Source of the DNA: CAZTHL01 sp964613585
Lineage (GTDB): Bacteria > Pseudomonadota > Alphaproteobacteria > DSM-16000 > Inquilinaceae
Direction: 5' to 3'
Assembly (NCBI GenBank): GCA_964613585.1
Contig: CAZTHL010000002.1
Span: 62,001 to 126,000 of the forward strand
Length of the DNA stretch: 64,000 nucleotides
Shown here piece by piece: positions 7,201 through 14,688 of this stretch. Both the position numbers and the translations under genes were made by a program. Under the pieces are notes generated by a model. That model was not told where the DNA came from, did no database searches, and worked only from the letters and a program-made list of their open reading frames with translations. Every line of letters starts with the position of its first letter. Within the stretch, counting starts at the first letter, position 1.

Positions 7201-9306
7201 ATGACGGGGACCGACCTGGAGGAGGAGCGGCCAGCGCGCCCGTTGCCGATCTTGGGCTGGATCGGTCGCAACCTGGCAGCAGAGCGCGAGCGCTGGCCCC
7301 TGTGGATCCCCGTTGCCGCCGGCCTCGGCGTGGCTCTCTACTTCTCAGCTCCGCTCGAGCCCGCGACCTGGATCGGCCCGTGCCTGCTGACAGCGTTGAT
7401 CCACCTGACGCTGTGGGTAAGGCATCGGCAGCGCCTGGCGGTCCTGGTCGTCGCGATCACGGCGATCGTCGCCGGCTTCGCCTCGGCCCAGATCCGTTCC
7501 GCCGTCGTGGCCACTCCGATGCTGTCGCGCGAGATCGGTCCAACCGAGGTCGAAGGCACGGTCACTGTCCGGGACATTCTGCCGAACGGTCGGACACGCG
7601 TGGTCCTGGACCGTCCCACGGTCGATCGCCTCCGCCCCGCCGAGGTTCCGCGCAGGATCCGTGTCAGCCTGTTGCCCGGCCATGCGCCGGCGCCAGTCGG
7701 TGCGCGTGTCCGGGTCCTGGCCATTCTCTATGGCCCGAGCGGGCCCGTGGCCCCGGGCGCCTTCGATTTCCGGCGCCGTGCCTACTTTCAGGGCATCGGC
7801 GCCATCGGCTATGCGGTCGGGGCGATCGAGATCCGGTCCGGGCCGGCGGCGGACGCCGCTGTCCCCCTCGAAGCACTGCGCGAGAGTTTGGCCGAGAGGA
7901 TCCGGGGCGCCTTTTCGGAGGCGGACCGGGCGGCCCTTGCCGCCGCTCTGCTGGTGGGTGAACGGGCCGCGGTGTCGGACGATGTGTACGAGGCCCTTCG
8001 CGAATCAGGTCTCGCCCACTTGTTGGCGATCTCCGGCTTGCATGTCGGCCTGATTGCCGGGCTGGTCTTCTTTGCGGTGCGACTGCTGCTCGCCGCGGTC
8101 GAGCCGCTGGCGCTGCGTTATCCTATCAAGAAATGGGCGGCCCTGTGTGGGCTGCTTGCGGCGCTCGGCTACACGGTCCTCGTCGGCGCTCCCGTGCCGA
8201 CGCAACGTGCCTTCGTGATGACCGGGCTAGTGTTTCTCGCCGTCCTGGTGGACCGGACGGCGATCTCCATGCGCTTGGTCGCCTGGGCTGCCGTGGTCGT
8301 GTTCGTGCTCACGCCTGAATCGATCGTGGGAGCCAGCTTTCAGCTGTCCTTTGCCGCGGTCATCGCCCTGGTCGCTGCCTACGAGAATGCCGCGCGCCGG
8401 GCTGTGCGCCGCAACGCGCTGCCCGTAGCCCTGATCACCGCTGCCACCTATGTCGGCGGCGTGGCGCTGACGACCCTCGTGGCGTCTACCGCGACCGCGC
8501 CCTTTGCCCTCTTTCATTTTCAGCGGATCGCCACCTTCGGCATCGCGGCGAACCTCCTGGCCGTGCCGCTGACGGCCTTCTGGATCATGCCCTGGGGTCT
8601 CGTCAGCTATCTCGTCATGCCGCTCGGCCTCGAAGGCTGGGCCCTGCAGCCGATGGGATGGGGGATCGATCTCCTGCTCCGGATCGCCCGCGAGGCCGCC
8701 TCATGGCCCGGGGCGGTGTGGCTCCTGCCGGCGATGCCGCTCGCCGGCCTGATCGCCATCACCCTCGGTGGGCTTTGGCTTTGCCTCTGGCAGCGGACAT
8801 GGCGTCTGCTCGGCCTCCTCGGAATCGTCGGCGGGATGCTCAGCCTCGCCATCGCGACACCACCGGATGTCCTGGTGAGCGACGACGGCCGGCTGATCGC
8901 CATCCGGACCGGCACCGGTTCCCTGGCCTTCTCAAGCATCAGCCGGGAGAGCTTCGTGCGGCAGATCTGGCAGCGCCGGGACGGATCGCGCGCCGCCCCC
9001 GTGGCGTGGCCGGCGTCCGGCAGCCTGGCCGGGAGCGGGCTCACCTGCGATCCCAGGGCATGCCTCTACGAGCGGAGCGGCTGGCGCGTCTCGATTGTCG
9101 CCGATCCTCGCGCGTTCGAGGATGATTGCCGACGTGTCGACATTGTGGTGAGTCCCGCCGTCGTGCCGGAGACGTGTCTCGCCGTTCTCGGGATCGGCTT
9201 CCGCGAGCTGCGCGAGCGCGGAGCCCACGCGCTGTACCTCTCCGATGGGACCGTTCGCGTGAAGACCGGCCTTGCCGGCGAGCGGCCTTGGACGCCGAGC
9301 CGATGA
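7201..9306 (+). CDS. comEC: ComEC/Rec2-family inner-membrane protein
   Basis: ComEC family proteins form the inner-membrane channel for DNA uptake in competent bacteria. The 701-residue protein has two or three N-terminal membrane segments (about 35-95), a soluble OB-like DUF4131 region (about 100-215), and the competence domain with the marker LAHLLAISGLHVGLIAGLVFF followed by many membrane helices to about residue 560. The C-terminal 150 residues lack the HxHxDH motif of the metallo-beta-lactamase domain found in many ComEC proteins. Whether this strain takes up DNA is unknown: no other com gene is in the window. Confidence 0.9.
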   Translation: MTGTDLEEERPARPLPILGWIGRNLAAERERWPLWIPVAAGLGVALYFSAPLEPATWIGPCLLTALIHLTLWVRHRQRLAVLVVAITAIVAGFASAQIRSAVVATPMLSREIGPTEVEGTVTVRDILPNGRTRVVLDRPTVDRLRPAEVPRRIRVSLLPGHAPAPVGARVRVLAILYGPSGPVAPGAFDFRRRAYFQGIGAIGYAVGAIEIRSGPAADAAVPLEALRESLAERIRGAFSEADRAALAAALLVGERAAVSDDVYEALRESGLAHLLAISGLHVGLIAGLVFFAVRLLLAAVEPLALRYPIKKWAALCGLLAALGYTVLVGAPVPTQRAFVMTGLVFLAVLVDRTAISMRLVAWAAVVVFVLTPESIVGASFQLSFAAVIALVAAYENAARRAVRRNALPVALITAATYVGGVALTTLVASTATAPFALFHFQRIATFGIAANLLAVPLTAFWIMPWGLVSYLVMPLGLEGWALQPMGWGIDLLLRIAREAASWPGAVWLLPAMPLAGLIAITLGGLWLCLWQRTWRLLGLLGIVGGMLSLAIATPPDVLVSDDGRLIAIRTGTGSLAFSSISRESFVRQIWQRRDGSRAAPVAWPASGSLAGSGLTCDPRACLYERSGWRVSIVADPRAFEDDCRRVDIVVSPAVVPETCLAVLGIGFRELRERGAHALYLSDGTVRVKTGLAGERPWTPSR

Positions 9307-9339
9307 CCGACGGGCATGGCCATGGCGATGGACCTGCGT

Positions 9340-9357
9340 CCGGCCCCGGAGGGCCGG
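9340..9357. terminator. Hairpin between convergent comEC and lexA
   Basis: CCGGCCC (9340-9346) and GGGCCGG (9351-9357) form a perfect 7-bp stem with a CGGA loop. It sits immediately before the lexA stop codon and 34 bp after the comEC stop. No T-run follows, so its strength is uncertain. Confidence 0.45.
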
Positions 9358-10080
9358 TCACTCGTACCGTCGCACCAGACCGACAAGCCGCCCCTGCACC
9401 TGGACACGGTCGGGTCCGAAGATCCGCGTTTCATAGCAGGGGTTGGCCGGCTCCAGTGCGATCGTGTTGCCCTTCTTGCGCAGCCGCTTCAGCGTCACCT
9501 CGCCGTTGTCGATGAGCGCGACGACGATGGCCCCGTTCTCGGCCGTGTCGACCTTTCGCACGACCACGACGTCGCCGTCGAGAATGCCGGCATCGACCAT
9601 GCTGTCCCCCTCGACCTGCAGCGTGTAGTGGTCGCCGCCACGGGTCAGCAGGCTGGCCGGCACGTCGCTGAAGCTTGTCTGGTCACGCAGCGCCTCGATC
9701 GGCGTGCCCGCGGCGATGCGCCCGTAGAGCGGGAGCTGCACACTCCCGACCTCGCCGTCCTCGGTGGCGCCGGCCGGCCGTCCGGGCATGGCATGGCCGA
9801 AGTCGCCCTTGATGACATTCGGTGCCAGGATCCCCCGCGGCGGATTTCCGGGCCCCGCCTTGGCGCCGTCCGGGAGGCGCAGCACCTCGAGCGCGCGGGC
9901 GCGGTGCGGCAGGCGACGAATGAACCCGCGCTCCTCCAGGCCGGTGATCAGTCGATGAATACCGGACTTGGACCGCAGTTGAAGGGCTTCCTTCATCTCG
10001 TCGAAGGAGGGAGACACACCGTCCTCGGTCAAGCGACGGTGTATGAAAAGGATCAGTTCATGTTGCTTGCGCGTCAGCAT
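9358..10080 (-). CDS. lexA: LexA repressor
   Basis: LexA represses the SOS regulon and is inactivated by RecA-stimulated self-cleavage. The 240-residue protein begins MLTRKQHELILFIHRRL, the standard start, reached from the ATG at 10080; an in-frame ATG seven codons upstream is less likely. Residues 1-65 form the winged helix DNA-binding domain. The cleavage site is Ala124-Gly125 in RIAAGTP, and the catalytic dyad is Ser160 (VEGDSMVDAGI) with Lys198 (GEVTLKRL). A long Gly/Pro-rich linker (about 70-110) separates the domains. Its own promoter carries an SOS box (10159-10173), indicating autoregulation. Confidence 0.97.
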   Translation of the reverse strand: MLTRKQHELILFIHRRLTEDGVSPSFDEMKEALQLRSKSGIHRLITGLEERGFIRRLPHRARALEVLRLPDGAKAGPGNPPRGILAPNVIKGDFGHAMPGRPAGATEDGEVGSVQLPLYGRIAAGTPIEALRDQTSFSDVPASLLTRGGDHYTLQVEGDSMVDAGILDGDVVVVRKVDTAENGAIVVALIDNGEVTLKRLRKKGNTIALEPANPCYETRIFGPDRVQVQGRLVGLVRRYE

Positions 10081-10121
10081 TGCCCGTTCCGAGCCGTCCA
10101 CCGCGTCCTATTTGACGGCGC

Positions 10122-10173
10122 GAACCATACTCGGAACAAAAGTAAAACGTCAAGCGATGTTCGCTGTCTGTTC
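10122..10173 (-). promoter_or_regulatory. lexA promoter with SOS box GTTC-N7-GTTC
   Basis: A perfect alphaproteobacterial SOS box, GTTC-GCTGTCT-GTTC, lies at 10159-10173. A second pair, GAAC-N8-GAAC, lies at 10122-10137; its 8-base spacing departs from the consensus. On the minus strand a sigma70-like promoter fits between them: TTGACG (10148-10153), an 18-bp spacer and TATGGT (10124-10129). The second pair overlaps this -10 and the first lies just upstream of the -35. LexA binding would therefore block RNA polymerase. The lexA start is 80 bp from the SOS box. Confidence 0.8.
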
Positions 10174-10202
10174 GGGCGCCATGCCGCAGTGATGCATATG
10201 CG

Positions 10203-11417
10203 CTACACGGCAAGCGGTCCTTCGGGAAAGCGCAGGACCGGCACCGGGTCGCCGCGGGCCGCGCTCGTGCCGAGGGGAGGGCGAACCACCAGACAGTTCG
10301 CGTCGGCGAGCCGGGACAGCATGGAGCTGTCCTGCACATCGAACGGGGTGACCACCGCACGGCCATCGGCAGCGTGCTCGAGACGGCTGCGCAAGTAGTC
10401 GCGGCGCTCATCGTTGGCCGGCAGCGCACGTCCCAGCAAGGCCATCTCGGTCGGCTGCTCGTCCGGCGGAAGTCCCAGCATGGCGCGGATCATCGGGCGG
10501 GCGAAGACCAGGCCACAGACCAGGGCCGACACCGGATTGCCCGGGAGCCCGAGAACCGGCGTCGACCCGAGACGGCCAAACATCAGCGGCTTGCCCGGGC
10601 GCATGGCGATCTTCCAGAACTCGACCTCAAGGCCGCGCTCGGTCAGGGCCTGCCGCATGACGTCATGCTCGCCGACCGAGACGCCGCCGCTGGTGATGAG
10701 CAGGTCCGTGCCGGTTGCCGCTGCGACGACCGCGCCAACGGCCTGCGGATCGTCCCGCACGATTCCGAGGTCGGTGGCAAGGCCGCCGCACGTCTCAACG
10801 AGCGACGCCAGCGCCAGATTGTTGGCGCTTACGATCTGGCTGGCCGCCATCGGCTCACCCGGCATCACCAGTTCGTTGCCGTTCGCCAGGAGGGCCACCC
10901 GCGGCTGCCGGCGCACGCTCACCCAGGGGACATTCATGGCTGCGGCCAAGCCGATGTCGCGAGCCGTCAGCCGACACCCCGCGCGCAGCAGAACCTCGCC
11001 CTTCCGGAAATCGAGCGCCGTGTCGCGCACGTGCCGGCCCGGCGGTACCGCTTCCTGCACAAGGATGCGGTCGCCAGCGGGGCTGGCCTTTTCCTGGATC
11101 AGGATCGTGTCCGTTCCGCGCGGCAGCGGTGCGCCGGTGAAAATGCGCACGCAGGCACCCGGACCGACCCAGCCCTCGAACTGCTGACCGGCAGCGACCG
11201 TGCCGATCATCCGCAGCGTCACATGCCCGCGCTGCACATCCGCGGCCCGAACCGCATAGCCGTCCATGGCCGAGAGCGGCGCGCGGGGCTGCGACAGCCG
11301 CGCCGGCTGGTCCGCTGCCAGGATGCGGCCGCGCGCGGCGCTGATGGGCACCATCTCACTTGGCATGGGCGCCACTGTCGACAGCATCCGTGCTGTCGCG
11401 TCCTCGACCGGGATCAT
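10203..11417 (-). CDS. moeA: Molybdopterin molybdotransferase MoeA
   Basis: MoeA inserts molybdate into adenylated molybdopterin in molybdenum cofactor synthesis. The 404-residue product begins MIPVEDATARMLSTV at the ATG at 11417, which shares a base with the moaC stop (TGATG). Family markers include SAMDGYAVRAADV, the MoCF-binding region TDLLITSGGVSVGEHDVM and MRPGKPLMFGRL with GLPGNPVSALV. It is the last gene of the overlapping trpG-trpD-trpC-moaC-moeA string. Pairing with moaC shows a mixed tryptophan and molybdenum cofactor operon, a common alphaproteobacterial arrangement. Confidence 0.96.
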   Translation of the reverse strand: MIPVEDATARMLSTVAPMPSEMVPISAARGRILAADQPARLSQPRAPLSAMDGYAVRAADVQRGHVTLRMIGTVAAGQQFEGWVGPGACVRIFTGAPLPRGTDTILIQEKASPAGDRILVQEAVPPGRHVRDTALDFRKGEVLLRAGCRLTARDIGLAAAMNVPWVSVRRQPRVALLANGNELVMPGEPMAASQIVSANNLALASLVETCGGLATDLGIVRDDPQAVGAVVAAATGTDLLITSGGVSVGEHDVMRQALTERGLEVEFWKIAMRPGKPLMFGRLGSTPVLGLPGNPVSALVCGLVFARPMIRAMLGLPPDEQPTEMALLGRALPANDERRDYLRSRLEHAADGRAVVTPFDVQDSSMLSRLADANCLVVRPPLGTSAARGDPVPVLRFPEGPLAV

Positions 11418-11914
11418 CACGGTGCCTCGAAGGTGCCCGACTTGCCGCCCGACTTGAAGTGCAGCCGAAGGTCGGAGATGGTGATGCTTCGATCCATGCC
11501 CTTGCACATGTCGTAGATCGTCAGCGCGGCGGTGGCGGCGGCCAGCATCGCCTCCATCTCGACGCCGGTACGCCCGACCATACGGACCGTCGCGGCGACA
11601 TCAACGGCGTTCACCGCCTCCACCGGCTCAAGCTCGATCTCGACCGCGCTCAACAGGAGCGGATGGCAGAGCGGGATCAGGTCCGGCGTGCGCTTCGCCG
11701 CCATGATGCCGGCAAGGCGTGCCACCTGAAGCACATCACCCTTTCGGGTCCGGCCATCCCTTACGGCCGCAAACGTCTCCGGCTGCATGCACACCCGGCA
11801 ACCGGCCCGCGCCAGGCGCTCGCTCTCGACCTTGCCGGACACGTCGACCATGCGCGGAGCTCCGCGCTCGTCAAAGTGGCCACTGTCTCCGGACATGGCG
11901 TGCAGCTCCGTCAC
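11417..11914 (-). CDS. moaC: Cyclic pyranopterin monophosphate synthase MoaC
   Basis: MoaC converts the MoaA product to cyclic pyranopterin monophosphate, the first stable molybdenum cofactor intermediate. The 165-residue protein contains MVDVSGK near the N-terminus, LIPLCHPLLL, the conserved GRTGVEMEAMLAA and the active-site segment YDMCKGMDR near the C-terminus. The start overlaps the trpC stop by 4 bases (ATGA) and the stop overlaps the moeA start by one base. Both overlaps point to translational coupling. Confidence 0.97.
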   Translation of the reverse strand: MTELHAMSGDSGHFDERGAPRMVDVSGKVESERLARAGCRVCMQPETFAAVRDGRTRKGDVLQVARLAGIMAAKRTPDLIPLCHPLLLSAVEIELEPVEAVNAVDVAATVRMVGRTGVEMEAMLAAATAALTIYDMCKGMDRSITISDLRLHFKSGGKSGTFEAP

Positions 11915-12720
11915 GGCGCCGGGGCATACGGGCCGGCCAGCAACGCGCGGGTTGCTGCCGCCACGTCCGCCTGGACCATCAGGCTCTCGCCGACCAGAAA
12001 CGTGCTTGCCCCGGCGGCGGCCAGGCGTTCCAGATCGGCGCTGTCACGGAGCCCGCTTTCCGCGACCAGCAGGTGCGCCGACGGCACCAGCGGAGCCAGC
12101 CGCTCGGTGACCGCCAAATCGACCGACAGCGTGCGGAGGTTGCGGTTGTTGATGCCAATGAGCGGGCTTCCAAGGCTTAGAGCACGCTCCAGCTCCGCTG
12201 CGTCGTGCACCTCGACGAGACAATCCATCGCGAACTCACGGGCGGCCGCAGCGAGTTCCCGGGCCTGCTCGTCCGAGAGTGCGGCGAGAATCAGCAGGAT
12301 CGCGTCGGCGCCGAGCGCACGGGACTCAATGACCTGGTAGTCCTCGAGCATGAAGTCCTTGCGCAGCACCGGCAGATCGACCGCCGCCCGGGCCTGCGAG
12401 AGATCCTCATCCCGGCCGCCGAAGTAGGGCTCGTCCGTCAGCACCGACAGGCACGTCGCGCCGCCGTCCCGGTAGGCTCGGGCCAGCCCTGCAGGATCGA
12501 CGTCGTCGCGGATGACACCGCGGGATGGGGAGGCCCGCTTGATCTCGGCGATCAGGCCGAAGCGGCGATCACACCGGACACGACGCAAGCTGTCCAGAAA
12601 ACCCCGGGGCGGCTCTACCGCGGCGGCCTCGGTGATCACCACGGCGAAGGGCCGCTCGCGTCGGCGCGTCGCGATCGCCCTTCGCTTGTCCGCGCAAATG
12701 CGCTCCAGCACACCGGTCAT
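11911..12720 (-). CDS. trpC: Indole-3-glycerol phosphate synthase
   Basis: TrpC closes the indole ring from carboxyphenylaminodeoxyribulose phosphate. The 269-residue (beta/alpha)8 protein shows the family blocks FGLIAEIKRASPSRGVI (catalytic Lys), VLRKDFMLEDYQV (Lys), GINNRNLRTL and LVAESGL. It stands alone, not fused to TrpF. ATGA overlaps occur with trpD upstream and moaC downstream. Confidence 0.97.
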   Translation of the reverse strand: MTGVLERICADKRRAIATRRRERPFAVVITEAAAVEPPRGFLDSLRRVRCDRRFGLIAEIKRASPSRGVIRDDVDPAGLARAYRDGGATCLSVLTDEPYFGGRDEDLSQARAAVDLPVLRKDFMLEDYQVIESRALGADAILLILAALSDEQARELAAAAREFAMDCLVEVHDAAELERALSLGSPLIGINNRNLRTLSVDLAVTERLAPLVPSAHLLVAESGLRDSADLERLAAAGASTFLVGESLMVQADVAAATRALLAGPYAPAP

Positions 12721-13760
12721 GGAGCAACCGCCGCCGGTCGGTTGGAGATCTCGACCAGCTTGCCGAGCGCGGCTCGAGCCCGGCCATCGTCGACCAGTTC
12801 CGCGGCGACGGCGACGCCCTCGCGCAGATCGGCCGCCACATCGGCGATCACCAGCGCTGCTGCGGCATTGAGCAGGACGATGTCCCGGTAGGCCCCCGGC
12901 CGCCCTTCGAGAACGGCCGTCAGCGCGGCCGCGTTAGCAGCCGGATCACCGCCACGCAGGCTTTCCGGCGCGCTCCGCGGCAGCCCGACATCCTCGGGGG
13001 CCACCGCGAAGGTCCGCACCCGGCCGCCGCGCCATTCGGCGACGTGCGACGGCCCGGTCGTCGTCAACTCGTCCAGGCCGTCGCTTCCGTGCACCACCCA
13101 GGCGCGTTCCGCCCCGAGCTGGCCCAGGACCTCGGCGAGCGGTGCGATCCAGCGTCCGTCGAAGACGCCCAGCAGCTGGCGCCGGGCCCCGGCCGGGTTC
13201 GAAAGCGGCCCGAGCAGGTTGAACACGGTCCGGGTGCCGAGCTCGACGCGCGCCGGACCGACGTGGCGCATCGCGCTGTGATGCCGCGGCGCCATCAGAA
13301 AGCCGACACAGGCCTCCCAAAGGGCGGCCCGCACCAGCGCCATGTCGGCATCCAGATTGACACCCAGGAACGACAGCACGTCCGCGGCGCCGCACCGGCT
13401 CGACAGCGCCCGATTGCCATGCTTGGCCACCGGCACGCCGGCCGCGGCAACGACGAAGGCGACAGCCGTGGAGATATTGTAGCTGCCCGAGCCGTCACCG
13501 CCGGTGCCGCAGCAGTCGATCGCGGTTCGTGGCGCGTCGATGGTCAGTGCCTTGGCGCGCATCGCCCGTGCCGCGCCCGTGATCTCCGCCACGCTTTCGC
13601 CGCGCACCCTCAGACCGATCAAGAAGCCGCCGATCTGGGCAGCCGTGGCCTCACCGGACATGATCACGGTGAACGCCTCGGCGGCTTCATCCTCCTCGAG
13701 GGACGCTCCGGCAGCGATCCGGGCGAGGAACGGCTTCAGTCCGTCGGTGCCGGTCGTCAT
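12717..13760 (-). CDS. trpD: Anthranilate phosphoribosyltransferase
   Basis: TrpD transfers phosphoribose from PRPP to anthranilate. The 347-residue protein carries the PRPP-binding signature CCGTGGDGSGSYNIST and the marker VAKHGNRALSSRCGAADVL, followed by ARVELGTRTVFNLLGPLSNPAG. Both ends overlap neighbours by 4 bases (trpG and trpC). Length and motifs are ordinary. Confidence 0.97.
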   Translation of the reverse strand: MTTGTDGLKPFLARIAAGASLEEDEAAEAFTVIMSGEATAAQIGGFLIGLRVRGESVAEITGAARAMRAKALTIDAPRTAIDCCGTGGDGSGSYNISTAVAFVVAAAGVPVAKHGNRALSSRCGAADVLSFLGVNLDADMALVRAALWEACVGFLMAPRHHSAMRHVGPARVELGTRTVFNLLGPLSNPAGARRQLLGVFDGRWIAPLAEVLGQLGAERAWVVHGSDGLDELTTTGPSHVAEWRGGRVRTFAVAPEDVGLPRSAPESLRGGDPAANAAALTAVLEGRPGAYRDIVLLNAAAALVIADVAADLREGVAVAAELVDDGRARAALGKLVEISNRPAAVAP

Positions 13761-14341
13761 GCCGCCTGCCTCGGCCGGGACAGATCGAGGAAGTTCGCCA
13801 GGATCCGGTGACCATGCTCCGTCGCAATGCTTTCCGGGTGGAACTGAACCCCGTGGATCGGCAGCGTACGGTGCCGCAGTGCCATGATGACGCCGTCCGT
13901 GGTCTCGGCCACGGTCTCGAGGCTGTCGGGCAGGCTTGCCGGGTCGACGACGAGCGAATGATAGCGCGTTGCCTGAAACGGGCTCGGCACCCCTCCGAGA
14001 ACGCCTTGGCCCTGGTGATGGATCGCGCTCAGCTTGCCATGCATGAGCGTGTCGGCACGGACAACCGAGCCGCCAAAGGCCTGTCCGATGGCCTGATGGC
14101 CGAGGCAGACGCCCAGGATCGGCACCCGGCCCGCCGCGGCGCCGATGAGCCCAAGGCAGACGCCGGCGCGATCCGGATCGCAGGGGCCGGGCGAAAGGAC
14201 GATCGCCTGCGGGGTCAGAGCAAGCGCCTCCTGCACGGTGACGGCATCGTTGCGCCGCACCAGCGTGCGAACGCCGAGCTCGCCAAGAAAGTGGACGAGG
14301 TTGTAGGTGAAGCTATCGTAGTTATCGATTACGAGAAGCAT
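13757..14341 (-). CDS. trpG: Anthranilate synthase glutamine amidotransferase subunit
   Basis: TrpG releases ammonia from glutamine for TrpE. The 194-residue class I amidotransferase has the oxyanion block LSPGPCDPDRAG, the nucleophile Cys in ILGVCLGHQAIG and the His-Glu pair in VQFHPESIATEHG. It may also serve PabB in folate synthesis, as in many bacteria. It is now the first gene of its transcript: its partner trpE lies about 3 kb away beyond a copper cassette. Only 122 bp separate its start from the divergent copper chaperone gene, so its promoter must be in or next to the copper regulatory region. Confidence 0.96.
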   Translation of the reverse strand: MLLVIDNYDSFTYNLVHFLGELGVRTLVRRNDAVTVQEALALTPQAIVLSPGPCDPDRAGVCLGLIGAAAGRVPILGVCLGHQAIGQAFGGSVVRADTLMHGKLSAIHHQGQGVLGGVPSPFQATRYHSLVVDPASLPDSLETVAETTDGVIMALRHRTLPIHGVQFHPESIATEHGHRILANFLDLSRPRQAA

Positions 14342-14425
14342 GCCAAGGGCGGGTCTGACGGACTGATCCTGGACCGGCAGCCTAGCGACCTCGGCGGGCT
14401 TTTTGAAGACCGAGGCGCGGGAGCC

Positions 14426-14456
14426 TTGACCTTCCCATCACAGGAAGGTCCATATC
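14426..14456 (+). promoter_or_regulatory. CueR-type copper operator-promoter
   Basis: TTGACC (14426-14431, -35) and CATATC (14451-14456, -10) are separated by 19 bp, the stretched spacing typical of MerR-family promoters. The spacer contains the perfect dyad ACCTTCC-N7-GGAAGGT (14429-14449), very close to the known E. coli copA operator. The downstream operon ends in a cueR gene, so autoregulated copper induction is the clear prediction. The transcription start would fall at or within a base or so of the ATG at 14464, leaving no room for a leader or ribosome-binding site. Confidence 0.9.
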
Positions 14457-14463
14457 GAATAGC

Positions 14464-14688
14464 ATGGCACAGATAAAGGTTACGTTGAACGTGGGCGGCA
14501 TGCGCTGTGCGGCGTGCGTGTCGGCCGTAGAGAAGGCCCTGCTGACCCACCCCGGCGTTGCGTCGGCGACGGTGGATCTCGACCGCCATAGGGCTGCAGC
14601 CTTGGTTGACGCCACTCTGGCGGACGCTTCCGACCTCGTCGCCGCGGTCGAGGACGCCGGATACGAGGCCAGTATCGCGGATGCCTGA
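14464..14688 (+). CDS. copZ: Copper chaperone, heavy-metal-associated (HMA) domain protein
   Basis: The 74-residue protein is a single HMA domain with the metal site GMRCAACVSAVEKAL (Cys-x-x-Cys) and the C-terminal GYEASI strand. Such proteins carry Cu(I) in the cytosol to the CopA pump. The domain begins immediately at the Met, and no Shine-Dalgarno sequence precedes it; with the -10 element only 8 bp upstream the mRNA is probably leaderless. The 3' end overlaps copA by 8 bases. The symbol is by analogy with CopZ. Confidence 0.9.
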   Translation: MAQIKVTLNVGGMRCAACVSAVEKALLTHPGVASATVDLDRHRAAALVDATLADASDLVAAVEDAGYEASIADA

